Origin: Anabaena minutissima FACHB-250
GTDB taxonomy: Bacteria; Cyanobacteriota; Cyanobacteriia; Cyanobacteriales; Nostocaceae
Assembly (NCBI RefSeq): GCF_014697125.1
Contig: NZ_JACJRG010000017.1
Span: 1 to 64,000 of the forward strand
Direction of reading: 5' to 3'
Length of the DNA stretch: 64,000 nucleotides
Shown: piece by piece, positions 1 through 9,168 of the stretch
Numbering within the stretch: position 1 is the stretch's first letter
Layout of the letters: each line of letters opens with the position of its first letter
The notes under the pieces: model-generated
Database searches by the model: none
Told to the model about the DNA's origin: nothing
What the model saw: the letters and a program-made list of their open reading frames with translations, nothing else
Translations under genes and position numbers: made by a program

Positions 1-2
1 TT

Positions 3-122
3 TCCTGGTGCTTATGGCGCGATGGCCCCACACTGACCCCATCCCGAACTCAGAGGTGAAACATTGCTGCGGCTACGATAGTTGGAGGGTTGCCTCCCGC
101 CACAATCGCTCAGTGCCAGGTC
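3..122 (+). rRNA. rrf: 5S ribosomal RNA
   Basis: The ends pair in the typical 5S way (TCCTGGTG near the 5' end, TGCCAGGTC near the 3' end). The interior holds the highly conserved block around CCCCATCCCGAACTCAGAGG and the GTGAAAC segment, as in cyanobacterial 5S rRNA. Length is about 120 nt. It lies at the left edge, so 16S and 23S genes are presumably just outside the window. Exact ends are uncertain by a few bases. Confidence 0.95.
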
Positions 123-134
123 TTATTCTTGAAT

Positions 135-176
135 AAAACCTCCTAGCTCACATCATTGCTAGGAGGTTTTATTTTA
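135..176 (+). terminator. rRNA operon terminator hairpin
   Basis: A 13-bp perfect inverted repeat (AAAACCTCCTAGC / GCTAGGAGGTTTT) with a 10-nt loop directly follows the 5S gene and is followed by a T-rich stretch. It separates the rRNA operon from the oxidoreductase gene that converges on it, and its A-rich and T-rich flanks could let it work in both directions. Confidence 0.85.
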
Positions 177-193
177 TCTTGGATTTAGAATAG

Positions 194-2134
194 TCATATT
201 TGTAATAGTCCCTCTGGATTTACTGATAGAAGCGATCGCCTCTGCAAACCTTCGCGGTGTAAAATCTCGTTGGCTGCTATTAATCCGCTACTAACGGCGC
301 GTTCCATTAAACCGCAGGGGAAGGGCATTTTTACCCAATCACCAGCAAATAATAAATTGGTAATCTCTGTGCTAGTTTCTGGCCTGTCTGCATAACTATT
401 GGGTGGATAACCCGAAAAATTATGTTGATTTACCAATTCCCGATGCAGTACCTTTGCTTGCTTTAACTCAGGAACTATCTCATAGAGTTCCTCTTCAAAG
501 GTGGTTAACAAAGCTTCTTGGGTGGGGAATCCTTTTTCTTTATAACAGTAAGCGTGTAACTCAACCACACTACCACCAGTTCGTTGTGACCAATCAATGA
601 ATTGTTGTTGGATGCGATGATATAGAGTGATGCTATCGGTTAACTGGTAACCAGATAGAGATGTAAAATTACTCTGTTCCCACTGGAAGTCACGATCAAA
701 CCAAAAACGACATACGGCAAAAGGATCAGCGATACTCAGTTTTTCTACTTGCGATTGCACGGTTTGATCAACATCGCCACTAATCTGCTTAAATAGTTGT
801 TTAACTCCCGGCACATCAGTAGCAAAGACATAATAATCTGCGGTGATTGTCTGTGGAGTCGGTGAGTGAGAATTTATTGCTACTAATTGTAATTCATCAT
901 GTTTTTTATTCACAACTTGCAACTTCTGCAAATTGCGTTGAGCGGGGCCTTTTAAAACTTTACCATCAGCAGCAAATACTGCACCATGACAAGGACAATG
1001 AAACTTTCCATCTGCGGCTTTTTCGACAGTACAACCTTGATGAGTACAAGTTAAAGAAATTACTTCTTGACTACCAGAGGTTAAAGCAAAAACTTCATCT
1101 GCTGCACCAAAGTATTCTGTGTTTTTATCAGATATAACTGAGTTAGGCTGCACCCAAAAAGGTACGTGACGCTGATTGCTACCTAAATAATATTTTAAGC
1201 TGTGAATTTTACCATTTTCAGCGATGATTTCACTCACTGTTACATCAGTAAAAATTGTCCCTTTCTGCTTTTGTATTGATTTGATCATGGGTTGAATTAA
1301 ACTTGTCCCCATATCATCTTTAGTACCATTAAAAGCCAAGCCTTCGGGGTTGCCAAAAAAATAAAAATGGAAGAACTGCATGAGTTCTCCCACACTCATC
1401 ATATCGGGTGCATTTAAACTAGATTTGGCAAAGGGGAGAAAATACAAATCATATAAACCTTGAGGAAATTCGGTTGCTACCCAATCAGCAACCGAAATAT
1501 CGTCAAAGCGTTGATAGTTTTTCTCTCGCTGAAATCCTGTAATGGCTTGGAATACTTGTAGATGTTTGATTTTAGTTAAATTAATTCCCCATTGCAAGCG
1601 ATTGGGAGAAGCGATCGCTAAATCGATAATATTCCAAGGAAAGGCTGAACTACTAGGGCGAAATACTTCCGGCTTGTATTGATCACCACGATAAAGAACG
1701 GCATAGAAATTTAAAGATTGAAAATTATCATTTATGCCTAGTTCTGTAACTATGCTGTTTAAATTATAATATTGCGGAAAAAAGCCATGAAAGCCATGTT
1801 CCATCATAAAGGTTTCACCAGCCGCTTCTATTTGCCAACTAGCAATTTTGCCTCCAAGTTGGGGAGATTTTTCTAATAGGGTGACAGTAAATCCCCTGTG
1901 ACTTAATTCATAAGCACAAGCTAAACCTGCCAAACCTCCACCAATCACTACTACACTTTTCGATTGGTTCAAGGTCCTTGGTAAATTGAGAGTATCCTGT
2001 TGAAATACTGCTGGTTTAGGCTTGGTAAACCGGGAGTAACCCGTAACCCCTGCAATTGCACCTATACCAAACACCTTTAATAAAGTGCGACGGGAGATAG
2101 TTGAAGATTCCGGCGAATTAAATGGTAGACTCAT
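194..2134 (-). CDS. Tat-exported FAD-dependent oxidoreductase with internal Rieske domain
   Basis: A 646-aa flavoprotein of the amine oxidase/carotenoid desaturase-like family. The N terminus has a twin-arginine signal (SRRTLLK, residues 14-20, then a hydrophobic stretch), suggesting export of a folded, cofactor-loaded enzyme. The FAD-binding motif GGGLAG is at 65-70, followed by the LEKSPQLGGK segment typical of desaturase-like flavoproteins. A Rieske [2Fe-2S] domain lies inside the protein: CTHQGC at 363-368 and CPCHG at 380-384 supply the two Cys and two His ligands. The C-terminal FAD-contact region (FAGDWV...GLMERAVSSG) follows it. The nearest named relatives by layout are CrtU/isorenieratene-synthase-like enzymes, but the substrate cannot be read from sequence. 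ATG start at 2134. It converges on the 5S terminator. Confidence 0.85.
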   Translation of the reverse strand: MSLPFNSPESSTISRRTLLKVFGIGAIAGVTGYSRFTKPKPAVFQQDTLNLPRTLNQSKSVVVIGGGLAGLACAYELSHRGFTVTLLEKSPQLGGKIASWQIEAAGETFMMEHGFHGFFPQYYNLNSIVTELGINDNFQSLNFYAVLYRGDQYKPEVFRPSSSAFPWNIIDLAIASPNRLQWGINLTKIKHLQVFQAITGFQREKNYQRFDDISVADWVATEFPQGLYDLYFLPFAKSSLNAPDMMSVGELMQFFHFYFFGNPEGLAFNGTKDDMGTSLIQPMIKSIQKQKGTIFTDVTVSEIIAENGKIHSLKYYLGSNQRHVPFWVQPNSVISDKNTEYFGAADEVFALTSGSQEVISLTCTHQGCTVEKAADGKFHCPCHGAVFAADGKVLKGPAQRNLQKLQVVNKKHDELQLVAINSHSPTPQTITADYYVFATDVPGVKQLFKQISGDVDQTVQSQVEKLSIADPFAVCRFWFDRDFQWEQSNFTSLSGYQLTDSITLYHRIQQQFIDWSQRTGGSVVELHAYCYKEKGFPTQEALLTTFEEELYEIVPELKQAKVLHRELVNQHNFSGYPPNSYADRPETSTEITNLLFAGDWVKMPFPCGLMERAVSSGLIAANEILHREGLQRRSLLSVNPEGLLQI

Positions 2135-2520
2135 CGGTTAAAAACTTAACTTTTCACTTCGGAATTACTGGGATGAAATGCTAGCTGTCAATCAGTAGAT
2201 TTCTAGAGGGTTTGTTACAAATCCTCTAAGATCACAAATGGATTGATGTTTGCAGAATCGAGGAAATTGTCAACTCATACTAGTAATTCAAAATACAAAA
2301 AATAAAATGCAAACTTTGGTATTCTAATGAATAAATTGAGTATCTGCAAACCTTGCTTTTTTCAATGAATTTTGCTGAGTAGCAAATAATTGCTCAAAAC
2401 GGCATTAATTTGCGTTGGCGTAACCGCCCACCGGAGGCGATCGCTATCTGAGTAATTAACCCAATTTGTACTGGGTAATTGCTTACACTGGAGGTTTAAG
2501 GCAAAATTAGTCACAGTAAC
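2135..2520. other. Intergenic region between divergent genes
   Basis: A 386-bp AT-rich spacer between the minus-strand oxidoreductase and the plus-strand Omp85-type gene; it must carry both promoters. It contains one GC-rich island around 2415-2448 with a HIP1 octamer. I see no RNA gene, convincing small ORF or clear promoter hexamers. Confidence 0.5.
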
Positions 2521-2532
2521 TTGATTGCCAAT

Positions 2533-4005
2533 ATGCGTATTTCAACAGTTGTAGTTTTTATCGTGGGAGTATTGCTGGGATGGGAACAGCTAGTCCTAGC
2601 GAACTCACCAGCAGATATTCCAAATGGGACTAGTGCTGTAGAAATTAACGGGTATGCTAAATATGGAGGCTATGTAGAAGTACCCAAAACGATTGAGTTT
2701 TCCCAGAGAATTGTTCGAGATATTCAAATTCGCTTTATTGATGAACGGGGTAGGTCGGTTGATGAGCAAGGAAAACCGATTCGAGGACGTACACAAAGAG
2801 ACTTTCTTCTGGGTATTTTAAAACTCAAACCAGGTGAAGTATTCCGGGAAGATGTACTAGAAGCAGACTTACAAAGATTGCGGACATTAGAACCTGTGGA
2901 TTTTGTGAGGGCTTTTCCCCAAGAAAACAGCCTTGGTGTCAGCATCGTCTACGATATCAAAGAACGACGCTTTCCCACTTGGAATTTTGGTGCGGGGAGT
3001 AACAGTGATATCGGGCTTTACGGTCAAGTACGCTATCGAGATGCGAATATCAGTGGTGTCAATGACCAATTAAACACTACAGTTCAAGTTAGCGGCAAAG
3101 ATGTTCAATATTCTAGCCAGTTTATTAGTCCTTACCGTACAGCAGAACCAGAACGCTTTGGTTATAGTCTCAAAGTTTTTCGCGATCGCAAATTATCTCC
3201 AGTCTTCGATGATGATATCAGACTAGCCAACGGTGATCGAATCCGGGAAGGTAGATTTGGCGGTTCTTTGACCTTGTTGCGTTCCTCTGAGGATTGGGAT
3301 ACAGCTTTAGGTTTTAACTACACCAGAATTAGTCTGCGTAACCAAGATTATGATGTAGTCCCAGAAGATGAATTAGGAAATCAGCTTTCTGTCAGTGGTA
3401 AGGGGATTGATGACTTATTTACTGTATCTTTTAGTGTAAATCGAGATCAACGCGATCGCCGCAACAATCCGAGACAAGGATCAATCCTCACCCTCAGCAC
3501 CGCCCAAGCAATTCCCATAGGATTAGGTAATATTTCTAGCAACCGACTACAAGGAAACTACATTCAGTATCTACCAGTCAATTGGCTAGGTAATGATAAG
3601 TTTTCTGACACTCCCGAAATGATAGCTGTAAATTTCCAACTGGGTACAATCCTTGGCGATTTCCCTCCAGCCGATGCTTTTAACCTTGGTGGTGCAAATT
3701 CTGTACGAGGTTACGGTTACGGAGAACTTGCCAGTGGTCGCAGTTATGGTTTAGCTTCTCTAGAATATCGTTTCCCGATTATTGAGTACATTGGTGGAGT
3801 TGTATTTACAGACTTCGCCTCAGATTTTGGTTCTGGTAAAACCGTCATCGGAGAACCTGGAGTAGTGCGAGATAAACCCGGAAGCGGTTTTGGCTACGGC
3901 TTAGGAGTGCGCCTCAGTTCACCCTTTGGCATATTGCGTGGTGACTTAGGGGTAAGTGACCAAGGAGAAGTAAGATTAGAATTCACCACAGGTCAAAAAT
4001 TTTAA
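2533..4005 (+). CDS. Omp85/BamA-TamA-family outer membrane protein
   Basis: An exported outer-membrane barrel protein of about 490 aa. The start used is the ATG at 2533; the frame is open upstream to a TTG at 2521. The first ~24 residues form a signal peptide ending near VLANS. A POTRA-like segment follows (ILKLKPGEVFREDVLEADLQRL, then a VDFV strand and IVYDIKER). The remainder alternates polar and hydrophobic strands with the Omp85 hallmark VRGY in the GGANSVRGYGYGE loop, and ends in strand-like RLEFTTGQKF. Members of this family insert or translocate outer-membrane proteins. It is shorter than full BamA (usually 600-800 aa in cyanobacteria), with room for only one or two POTRA domains, so a specialised TamA-like or accessory role is possible. 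Confidence 0.85.
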   Translation: MRISTVVVFIVGVLLGWEQLVLANSPADIPNGTSAVEINGYAKYGGYVEVPKTIEFSQRIVRDIQIRFIDERGRSVDEQGKPIRGRTQRDFLLGILKLKPGEVFREDVLEADLQRLRTLEPVDFVRAFPQENSLGVSIVYDIKERRFPTWNFGAGSNSDIGLYGQVRYRDANISGVNDQLNTTVQVSGKDVQYSSQFISPYRTAEPERFGYSLKVFRDRKLSPVFDDDIRLANGDRIREGRFGGSLTLLRSSEDWDTALGFNYTRISLRNQDYDVVPEDELGNQLSVSGKGIDDLFTVSFSVNRDQRDRRNNPRQGSILTLSTAQAIPIGLGNISSNRLQGNYIQYLPVNWLGNDKFSDTPEMIAVNFQLGTILGDFPPADAFNLGGANSVRGYGYGELASGRSYGLASLEYRFPIIEYIGGVVFTDFASDFGSGKTVIGEPGVVRDKPGSGFGYGLGVRLSSPFGILRGDLGVSDQGEVRLEFTTGQKF

Positions 4006-4093
4006 CCATCCAAAATTTAAAACCTAAAATGGGCATCGGTCAATACTGCACCGATACTTTAAAACAAAAAAAATGAGCAACCTCTGTGCCTCC

Positions 4094-4137
4094 GTGTCTC
4101 TGTGGTTTAAATTAATTTATACTTACCACAAAGACAC
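4094..4137. repeat. Dispersed palindromic repeat between convergent genes
   Basis: A 13-bp inverted repeat with one mismatch (GTGTCTCTGTGGT at 4094-4106 and ACCACAAAGACAC at 4125-4137) lies between the convergent Omp85-type and DUF4912 genes. The wording resembles a dispersed repeat common in Nostoc intergenic DNA. It could act as a two-way terminator, although no long T run follows. Confidence 0.6.
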
Positions 4138-4152
4138 AGAAGTCAAGCAAAT

Positions 4153-7100
4153 TTAGCTTTCCGAAGTTTCCTGAGAAAACTTCTTGTGCAGGCTAGTAGT
4201 TTGTTTCCCATTAGCAGCCGACACAGTGATGAGATAATCAATTAAATCTTCTGAGAAGGGAACACGTAAATGGAATGTACCATCTGATTTGAGTGTGATA
4301 GGTTTACCTGCAATATTAACTGTTGCACCCGGTTCTGTTGCTCCGTGGATAATTAACTCAGCATCAGCTACAAACCAAAAGTCTCCGTAGGGACGACTAA
4401 AGACATGAACATTAGCTGAACGAGTTATATTTACCCAACGTTCCCCATCGGTAAAGTAGCCAATTTCTACCATGTAATCACGATCGCTATGGGGAATTGC
4501 TATATAGCGATCACGAATAATTTCTTCACATTCATATTGCTGTATTAATGGCGGAGTTTGATAACTCAGGTCGATATTAGTGACATCATACAGCCGTAGT
4601 GCCAATTGAGAAATACCCGTATCCCGCAACATTTGTTGACGCATCTCAGAAATTTGCCAGGAAACATAAGCCCATTTAGGAGTGCGAGAGATGAAGAAAA
4701 TTTGACTTTCTTCATCTTCTATGGATTCATCTACAACTAGATTTTCTATGTAAGGACGACTGAAGACACGCACAACATCGGAACGAGCTATTTTCACCCA
4801 GCGATCACCTGCTGTTATATAACCAATTTCTACCATGTAGTTGCGATCGCTCTCTGGAATCGATACATAGCTATCAGTGATAGCTGCTTCATATTCGTAC
4901 TGCTGTACCAAAGAGGGGTCTTGATAACTCAAGTCAATTTCTGTCACATCATAAAGTCGCAATGCTAATTGTGAGATACCATTATCTCGCATTTGCTGGT
5001 GATCGCCGTGAGAAACATACCAAGAAACATAAGCCCATTCAGGACTACGGGGTTTGAGAAAAATACTGCTCTCTTCGTCGTTATTTGCGACGTTGGCAGG
5101 TACTACATCCACTGTTGGTAAACTTTCTCCTGTGGTATCTGTTGTTTCTGGGTCGGGAGTATCCTGAATCCCATAAATACCCACCGCCGCCGCCCCAATG
5201 CCTAAACCTAGTGCTGCTGCACTACCAGCTAAATTTTCTAAATTAGTTGGAGGAGTATATTCTGTTTCTTCCAGGGTCTCATAATCGGGTGGTTCAGCCT
5301 CATCTGCCACCAAATTCAACGCATCTTCTGGAATCTCGGCCAACTGGGGTGGAACAGTCGGTAAATCTTCCCCATCCTCATCAGATAATTGAGGTGCAAT
5401 TAACTCAGTGGTAGCATCTGTCTCATCAAATAGGGAGGTAATATCAATATCGGTTGCGTCGTCTAGCTGGGTTTCGCTAGTCCATTCTATCTGCTCATCT
5501 GCCGTGTCTAAATCGCCAGGTATCACAACTGGCAAATCAGCAAATGTGTCTGTGACTGCTAATTCAGTAGTAGCTTCCGACTGCTCAAAGATAGATTCTA
5601 TATTGGTTGCATCTGGCTGGGGCAATTCTGTGTTGAAATCACCAGCTAATTCTTCATCTACAGTGTCTAAATTGCCTTGAGTCACATCTACATCAACAGG
5701 TGCATCCGTAATTGCTGGTGTTGATAATTCTCCTGCACCCGTAGTTTCTGGCTCTTCAGTCATAGCCCAGATGCTGGTTTCTGTTTCCGGGCTAGCAGTA
5801 ACTTCCGCCTCAATATTTGACTCACTCGATAAAGTCTCTGGAGTCTCATTTGTCATATCTTGAGTATTGCCAGTTTCTACGATTTGTGGATAGGAAGTGT
5901 TCACGATAGCAGCTGGTGCTTCCATATCCCAAGGAGATTGCTCTAACTCAGGCGGTAGGGGTAGGGGCGATTGAGTTACGTTGTCTTTAATATCTGAACT
6001 TTTGTCTGCATGGGCTAGAGTCCCTGACGCTGAGTCATTCAGAGTAGATTCTTTCCCAGATGCTGACGGTCGCCGCATAAACCACATTAGCGATCCACCA
6101 ATAGCACCTATGGGTAACAGCAACCACCACAGCAAGTTGCGTCCATCGGTCTGGGGATTTTCCGGAGGTGCTATCACTGATGGCTGAGTGATGTTATTTA
6201 CTGTAGAAGTGCTGTTACTATCCAAAAAAGGAGAAGCTGTGGCAGCTGGTGTAGTTATCGTCAAGGGCGCAGAGGTAACTTCCTCTGTGGGGGAATTAGT
6301 GGCTGCTGTGGCTTCTGTAGTAGTTGTTGGTGTCGTTTCCGGAGTGCTAGTAGGATTAGTAGCTGTGAGAAATACTGATGATTCACCTTTAGCGATCGCT
6401 TCTGCCTCAGCTATTCTCGCTGCTTCTATAGCCTGCTGTCCTTGGGGTGCTAAAGCAAATCCCAAAAAAGCTGCCACGCCAGGACTCGGATTTTTTTTGT
6501 AAACGTAAACAAAAGGCTGAGAAAAAGGATACTTCGGATCATCTGGTAAAGTGTCATGTAACTTCAGAACACGTACACCAGGTATTTTTGATACTTGATT
6601 AGCTCTGGCATAACTAATCCCATCCTTACCCAATTGTTTAACAATTTCTGCGGTGTCATCCTGTGCTATTTGGGTAGCAGTCGCGCCTGTAGCGAACTTA
6701 GTACCTCGGAACACGGGATAGTTACTCAGTGCTTCCCGTGTGCCGCTATTATCTGGGCGATCGATTACCCGAATCTTACCGTTTGCGTCTCCCAATCGTG
6801 ACCATCTGGTAATTCTTCCCTGGAAAATTCTGGCAAATTCCCGATCAGTCAAGCTGCCCTTAAAGGGATTGTCTGCTCCTACTATGATCGCAATTTTTTC
6901 TCGGTGCAATCGGGCTTGTTCCAAACCTTGAGCCTTTTCTTGTGGAGTCAGGCCTCGACCAATTGCCGCTATGTCGATTTGTCCATCTAACAGAGCTTTA
7001 ATCGCCGCTTCCGTTCCATTGGCGGCAACTGCCACTTTTGTACCAGAGAAATTTTGCTCAAAACTCTGTTGCAAGTTTTGATTAAAGGCAGCAAAGCCAC

Positions 7101-7290
7101 CAGAACCATCAATCTTCACCGTAGTCCCATCTACCACAGTTTGTGGCAATGGGAAAGAGGGTGTTTCAGTTCCAGATTGTGCCAGCGCTGAGGCGGACAC
7201 TAAAAGGTTTGTTGCTACGGGAGAGGTAGTTAAGGCTAGCAATAATGCCAGACGGACTATCCCACTATCTTGTTTTTCTTGTTGCCACAT
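4153..7290 (-). CDS. Periplasmic substrate-binding domain fused to tandem DUF4912 domains
   Basis: A 1045-aa protein with an unusual mosaic architecture. Residues 1-38 form a signal peptide (ending ALAQS). Residues ~50-300 are a PstS-like periplasmic binding domain of type II fold (IDGSGGFAAFN, ANGTEAAIKALLDGQIDIAAIGR, DRPDNSGTREAL). A transmembrane helix (LLWWLLLPIGAIGGSLMWFM) lies near residue 390, followed by a ~270-aa acidic Thr/Glu/Asp-rich linker and a second hydrophobic Ala/Gly segment. Two tandem DUF4912 repeats follow, each containing WAYVSW, ISQLALRLYDVT and a YMVEIGY core. A short beta-rich tail ends the protein. DUF4912 function is not established. The first domain suggests binding of a small anion such as phosphate, but the ligand is inferred. 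It has no transporter subunits beside it. Confidence 0.8.
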   Translation of the reverse strand: MWQQEKQDSGIVRLALLLALTTSPVATNLLVSASALAQSGTETPSFPLPQTVVDGTTVKIDGSGGFAAFNQNLQQSFEQNFSGTKVAVAANGTEAAIKALLDGQIDIAAIGRGLTPQEKAQGLEQARLHREKIAIIVGADNPFKGSLTDREFARIFQGRITRWSRLGDANGKIRVIDRPDNSGTREALSNYPVFRGTKFATGATATQIAQDDTAEIVKQLGKDGISYARANQVSKIPGVRVLKLHDTLPDDPKYPFSQPFVYVYKKNPSPGVAAFLGFALAPQGQQAIEAARIAEAEAIAKGESSVFLTATNPTSTPETTPTTTTEATAATNSPTEEVTSAPLTITTPAATASPFLDSNSTSTVNNITQPSVIAPPENPQTDGRNLLWWLLLPIGAIGGSLMWFMRRPSASGKESTLNDSASGTLAHADKSSDIKDNVTQSPLPLPPELEQSPWDMEAPAAIVNTSYPQIVETGNTQDMTNETPETLSSESNIEAEVTASPETETSIWAMTEEPETTGAGELSTPAITDAPVDVDVTQGNLDTVDEELAGDFNTELPQPDATNIESIFEQSEATTELAVTDTFADLPVVIPGDLDTADEQIEWTSETQLDDATDIDITSLFDETDATTELIAPQLSDEDGEDLPTVPPQLAEIPEDALNLVADEAEPPDYETLEETEYTPPTNLENLAGSAAALGLGIGAAAVGIYGIQDTPDPETTDTTGESLPTVDVVPANVANNDEESSIFLKPRSPEWAYVSWYVSHGDHQQMRDNGISQLALRLYDVTEIDLSYQDPSLVQQYEYEAAITDSYVSIPESDRNYMVEIGYITAGDRWVKIARSDVVRVFSRPYIENLVVDESIEDEESQIFFISRTPKWAYVSWQISEMRQQMLRDTGISQLALRLYDVTNIDLSYQTPPLIQQYECEEIIRDRYIAIPHSDRDYMVEIGYFTDGERWVNITRSANVHVFSRPYGDFWFVADAELIIHGATEPGATVNIAGKPITLKSDGTFHLRVPFSEDLIDYLITVSAANGKQTTSLHKKFSQETSES

Positions 7291-7647
7291 ATGCTGCTTA
7301 TCAAGGTACAGGAAACAGAAAGCCGACGAGTCTAAAATTCATATTTTCATGCAGGAGGAGACGCGCTCATTATACATCTGGTGTCAATTTTCTTTTAAGT
7401 CTCCCAAAATTTCTTTTAGTATAATTGAATACTTATGTTTTATGGGTATTAAGTAGTCTAATATAAAACTTTTGCTTATTATAGACAGTTAAATTAATTA
7501 TCATAATCTAGAATAAGCGAGGAAAATTATCACAATTTTTATTATCTCTACTGTTCTGTTAAACCTACTTTGACGGTTGGAGAGACGCGATCAATCGCCG
7601 TGTCTACAGAATATCTATCTATTCATCAATTATTTCTTGACAGACTA
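7291..7647. other. AT-rich intergenic region
   Basis: A 357-bp spacer between two minus-strand genes, upstream of the binding-protein/DUF4912 gene, so it should carry that gene's promoter. It is strongly AT-rich around 7380-7560. I found no RNA gene, no strong hairpin and no convincing promoter hexamers. Confidence 0.4.
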
Positions 7648-7845
7648 CTACTTCTTGCGCTTCTGAGCTTTCCACGTTCCACCATAAACGTAAAATGGGT
7701 TATTCTCACTCGCATCAGTCCAGCATTCAGGACAGACAAAAACCCACTCTCCGCCTGCTTCAATTTTGACCCTATACAAAATCGGTGCAGGTTGACTGCA
7801 CCGATCGCATAGTTTAACTCTATTTCCAACAGACATTTCCCTCAC
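7648..7845 (-). CDS. Small zinc-ribbon-like protein
   Basis: A 65-aa hypothetical protein with two CxxC-type pairs (CDRC and CPEC, about 23 residues apart), the layout of a small zinc ribbon, and a basic C terminus (KAQKRKK). A GTG at 7845 overlaps the stop of the upstream PIN/TRAM gene (GTGA). An ATG at 7836 is an alternative start giving 62 aa. The overlap suggests translational coupling and a functional link with the PIN/TRAM protein. I do not recognise a characterised homologue. The ORF on the opposite strand here shows no such motif. Confidence 0.7.
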   Translation of the reverse strand: MREMSVGNRVKLCDRCSQPAPILYRVKIEAGGEWVFVCPECWTDASENNPFYVYGGTWKAQKRKK

Positions 7846-8918
7846 GCCAATGCTGAAGCTTGGGGTTTGGCAAATATCATCCGTCCGGCTGTGGTTTGCA
7901 ATGCACTGGTGACTACTACCCGCAGTTCACCACCTACATAGCCTCTACCTTCCTCGACGACAACCATTGTGCCATCGTCTAAATAACCAATACCTTGGCT
8001 GGGTTCTTTACCCTCTTTGAGAATTTTGAGGTCAAGGTTATCTCCAGGTAAATAGGTAGGACGGACAGCGTTTACTAAGTCGTTCACATTTAACACTGGC
8101 ACTTTCTGCACGCTGGCAACTTTGGATAAGTTGTAGTCATTGGTGAGGAGTGTGCCGTTAATTTCTTGGGCAAAGCGCACTAATTTGGCATCTACCGTAG
8201 GAATATCGTCATAATCAGATGGGTTGATAATAATTCGATCTGGATATGATTCCTTAACGCGGTTCAATATTTCTAGTCCACGCCTTCCCCGCACCCGTTT
8301 TTGGTCTTTACTAGCATCAGCGACTTGCTGCAATTCTTGTAAGACAAACTGTGGAACGATGATTTGTCCTTCTAGAAATCCGGTTTCTAGTAGTGTTTCA
8401 ATCCGACCATCAATAATACAACTGGTGTCTAAAACTTTGGTGCTAGCGGGTTTGAGTGTCCCTTCCGCTACCATTGTTTCAACAGTATTAGGATTAATAA
8501 ACCGCAATAAACCCCGTCCGTGGGTGTCGGCTAAATTCATGCCGGTAACGGATAGGATAATACTACCAACCACTGCTACTAGTGGTTTAATAAAACTAAA
8601 GTCTGCTGGAATGGGCAGTAAAAATAGCGGTGCTAGCATTAAGTTTGCTAACAATAACCCAATGACTAAGCCAATAGCACGGGTTAAAATTACTTCCAGA
8701 GGCATTTCTCGGACTTGGGTTTCTAAGCGGCGGTAACTTGTTTGAAAACTCAGCCCGATCGCACCGCCAATGATGGCGGCAAAAACTGCAACAGTTAGGC
8801 GTAGAGCGTCCAGATTCGTAACGCGATCTAATGACCCAGTGGGTAGTAAATCGGTGCTGTAGAACCCGATGCCTGCTGCTGCCAGGATAAATGAGAGAAT
8901 GATAATGGCATCAAGCAT
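7842..8918 (-). CDS. PIN/TRAM-domain membrane protein (putative RNase)
   Basis: A 358-aa protein of the YacL-like family. The N-terminal ~130 residues contain four hydrophobic segments (starting LDAIIILSFILAAAGIGFY). A PIN nuclease domain follows, with KVLDTSCIIDGRI carrying the first acidic residue, an LQELQQVAD segment, and LTNDYNL carrying a later acidic residue. The C-terminal ~70 residues look like a TRAM domain (EPSQGIGYLDDGTMVVVEEG), a predicted RNA-binding fold. Family members are membrane-anchored putative ribonucleases of unknown target. It is the first gene of a two-gene unit with the small zinc-ribbon gene. The ATG at 8918 is well placed. Confidence 0.88.
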   Translation of the reverse strand: MLDAIIILSFILAAAGIGFYSTDLLPTGSLDRVTNLDALRLTVAVFAAIIGGAIGLSFQTSYRRLETQVREMPLEVILTRAIGLVIGLLLANLMLAPLFLLPIPADFSFIKPLVAVVGSIILSVTGMNLADTHGRGLLRFINPNTVETMVAEGTLKPASTKVLDTSCIIDGRIETLLETGFLEGQIIVPQFVLQELQQVADASKDQKRVRGRRGLEILNRVKESYPDRIIINPSDYDDIPTVDAKLVRFAQEINGTLLTNDYNLSKVASVQKVPVLNVNDLVNAVRPTYLPGDNLDLKILKEGKEPSQGIGYLDDGTMVVVEEGRGYVGGELRVVVTSALQTTAGRMIFAKPQASALA

Positions 8919-9168
8919 GGTTATGATGTATTCCTGCGACTGTTTTACCTAATCGAATCCAATATTGTAAATTTACTCCTTGAGAGAAACTAATCAATAT
9001 TTACTTAGACTAGGGTTTGATGCAGGGAATGTCTGCAAATATTATAACTAAAGTGCTTTCTCTTAATATTTTTCATAGTTTTGTTAAAAACCGATAGAAA
9101 GTTGTAAAGAAACTACGCATTCTCATTATTTCTAATTTTCTGTTAATTAAGTGAATTTTTTCATTAAT

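Noticed and set aside
5408..6502. Plus-strand ORFs opposite the DUF4912 gene
   Set aside because: They are low-complexity mirror frames of the Thr/Glu-rich linker and carry no domain signs.
7570..7829. Other frames over the small zinc-ribbon gene
   Set aside because: Only the called frame holds the two CxxC pairs and the overlap with the upstream gene.
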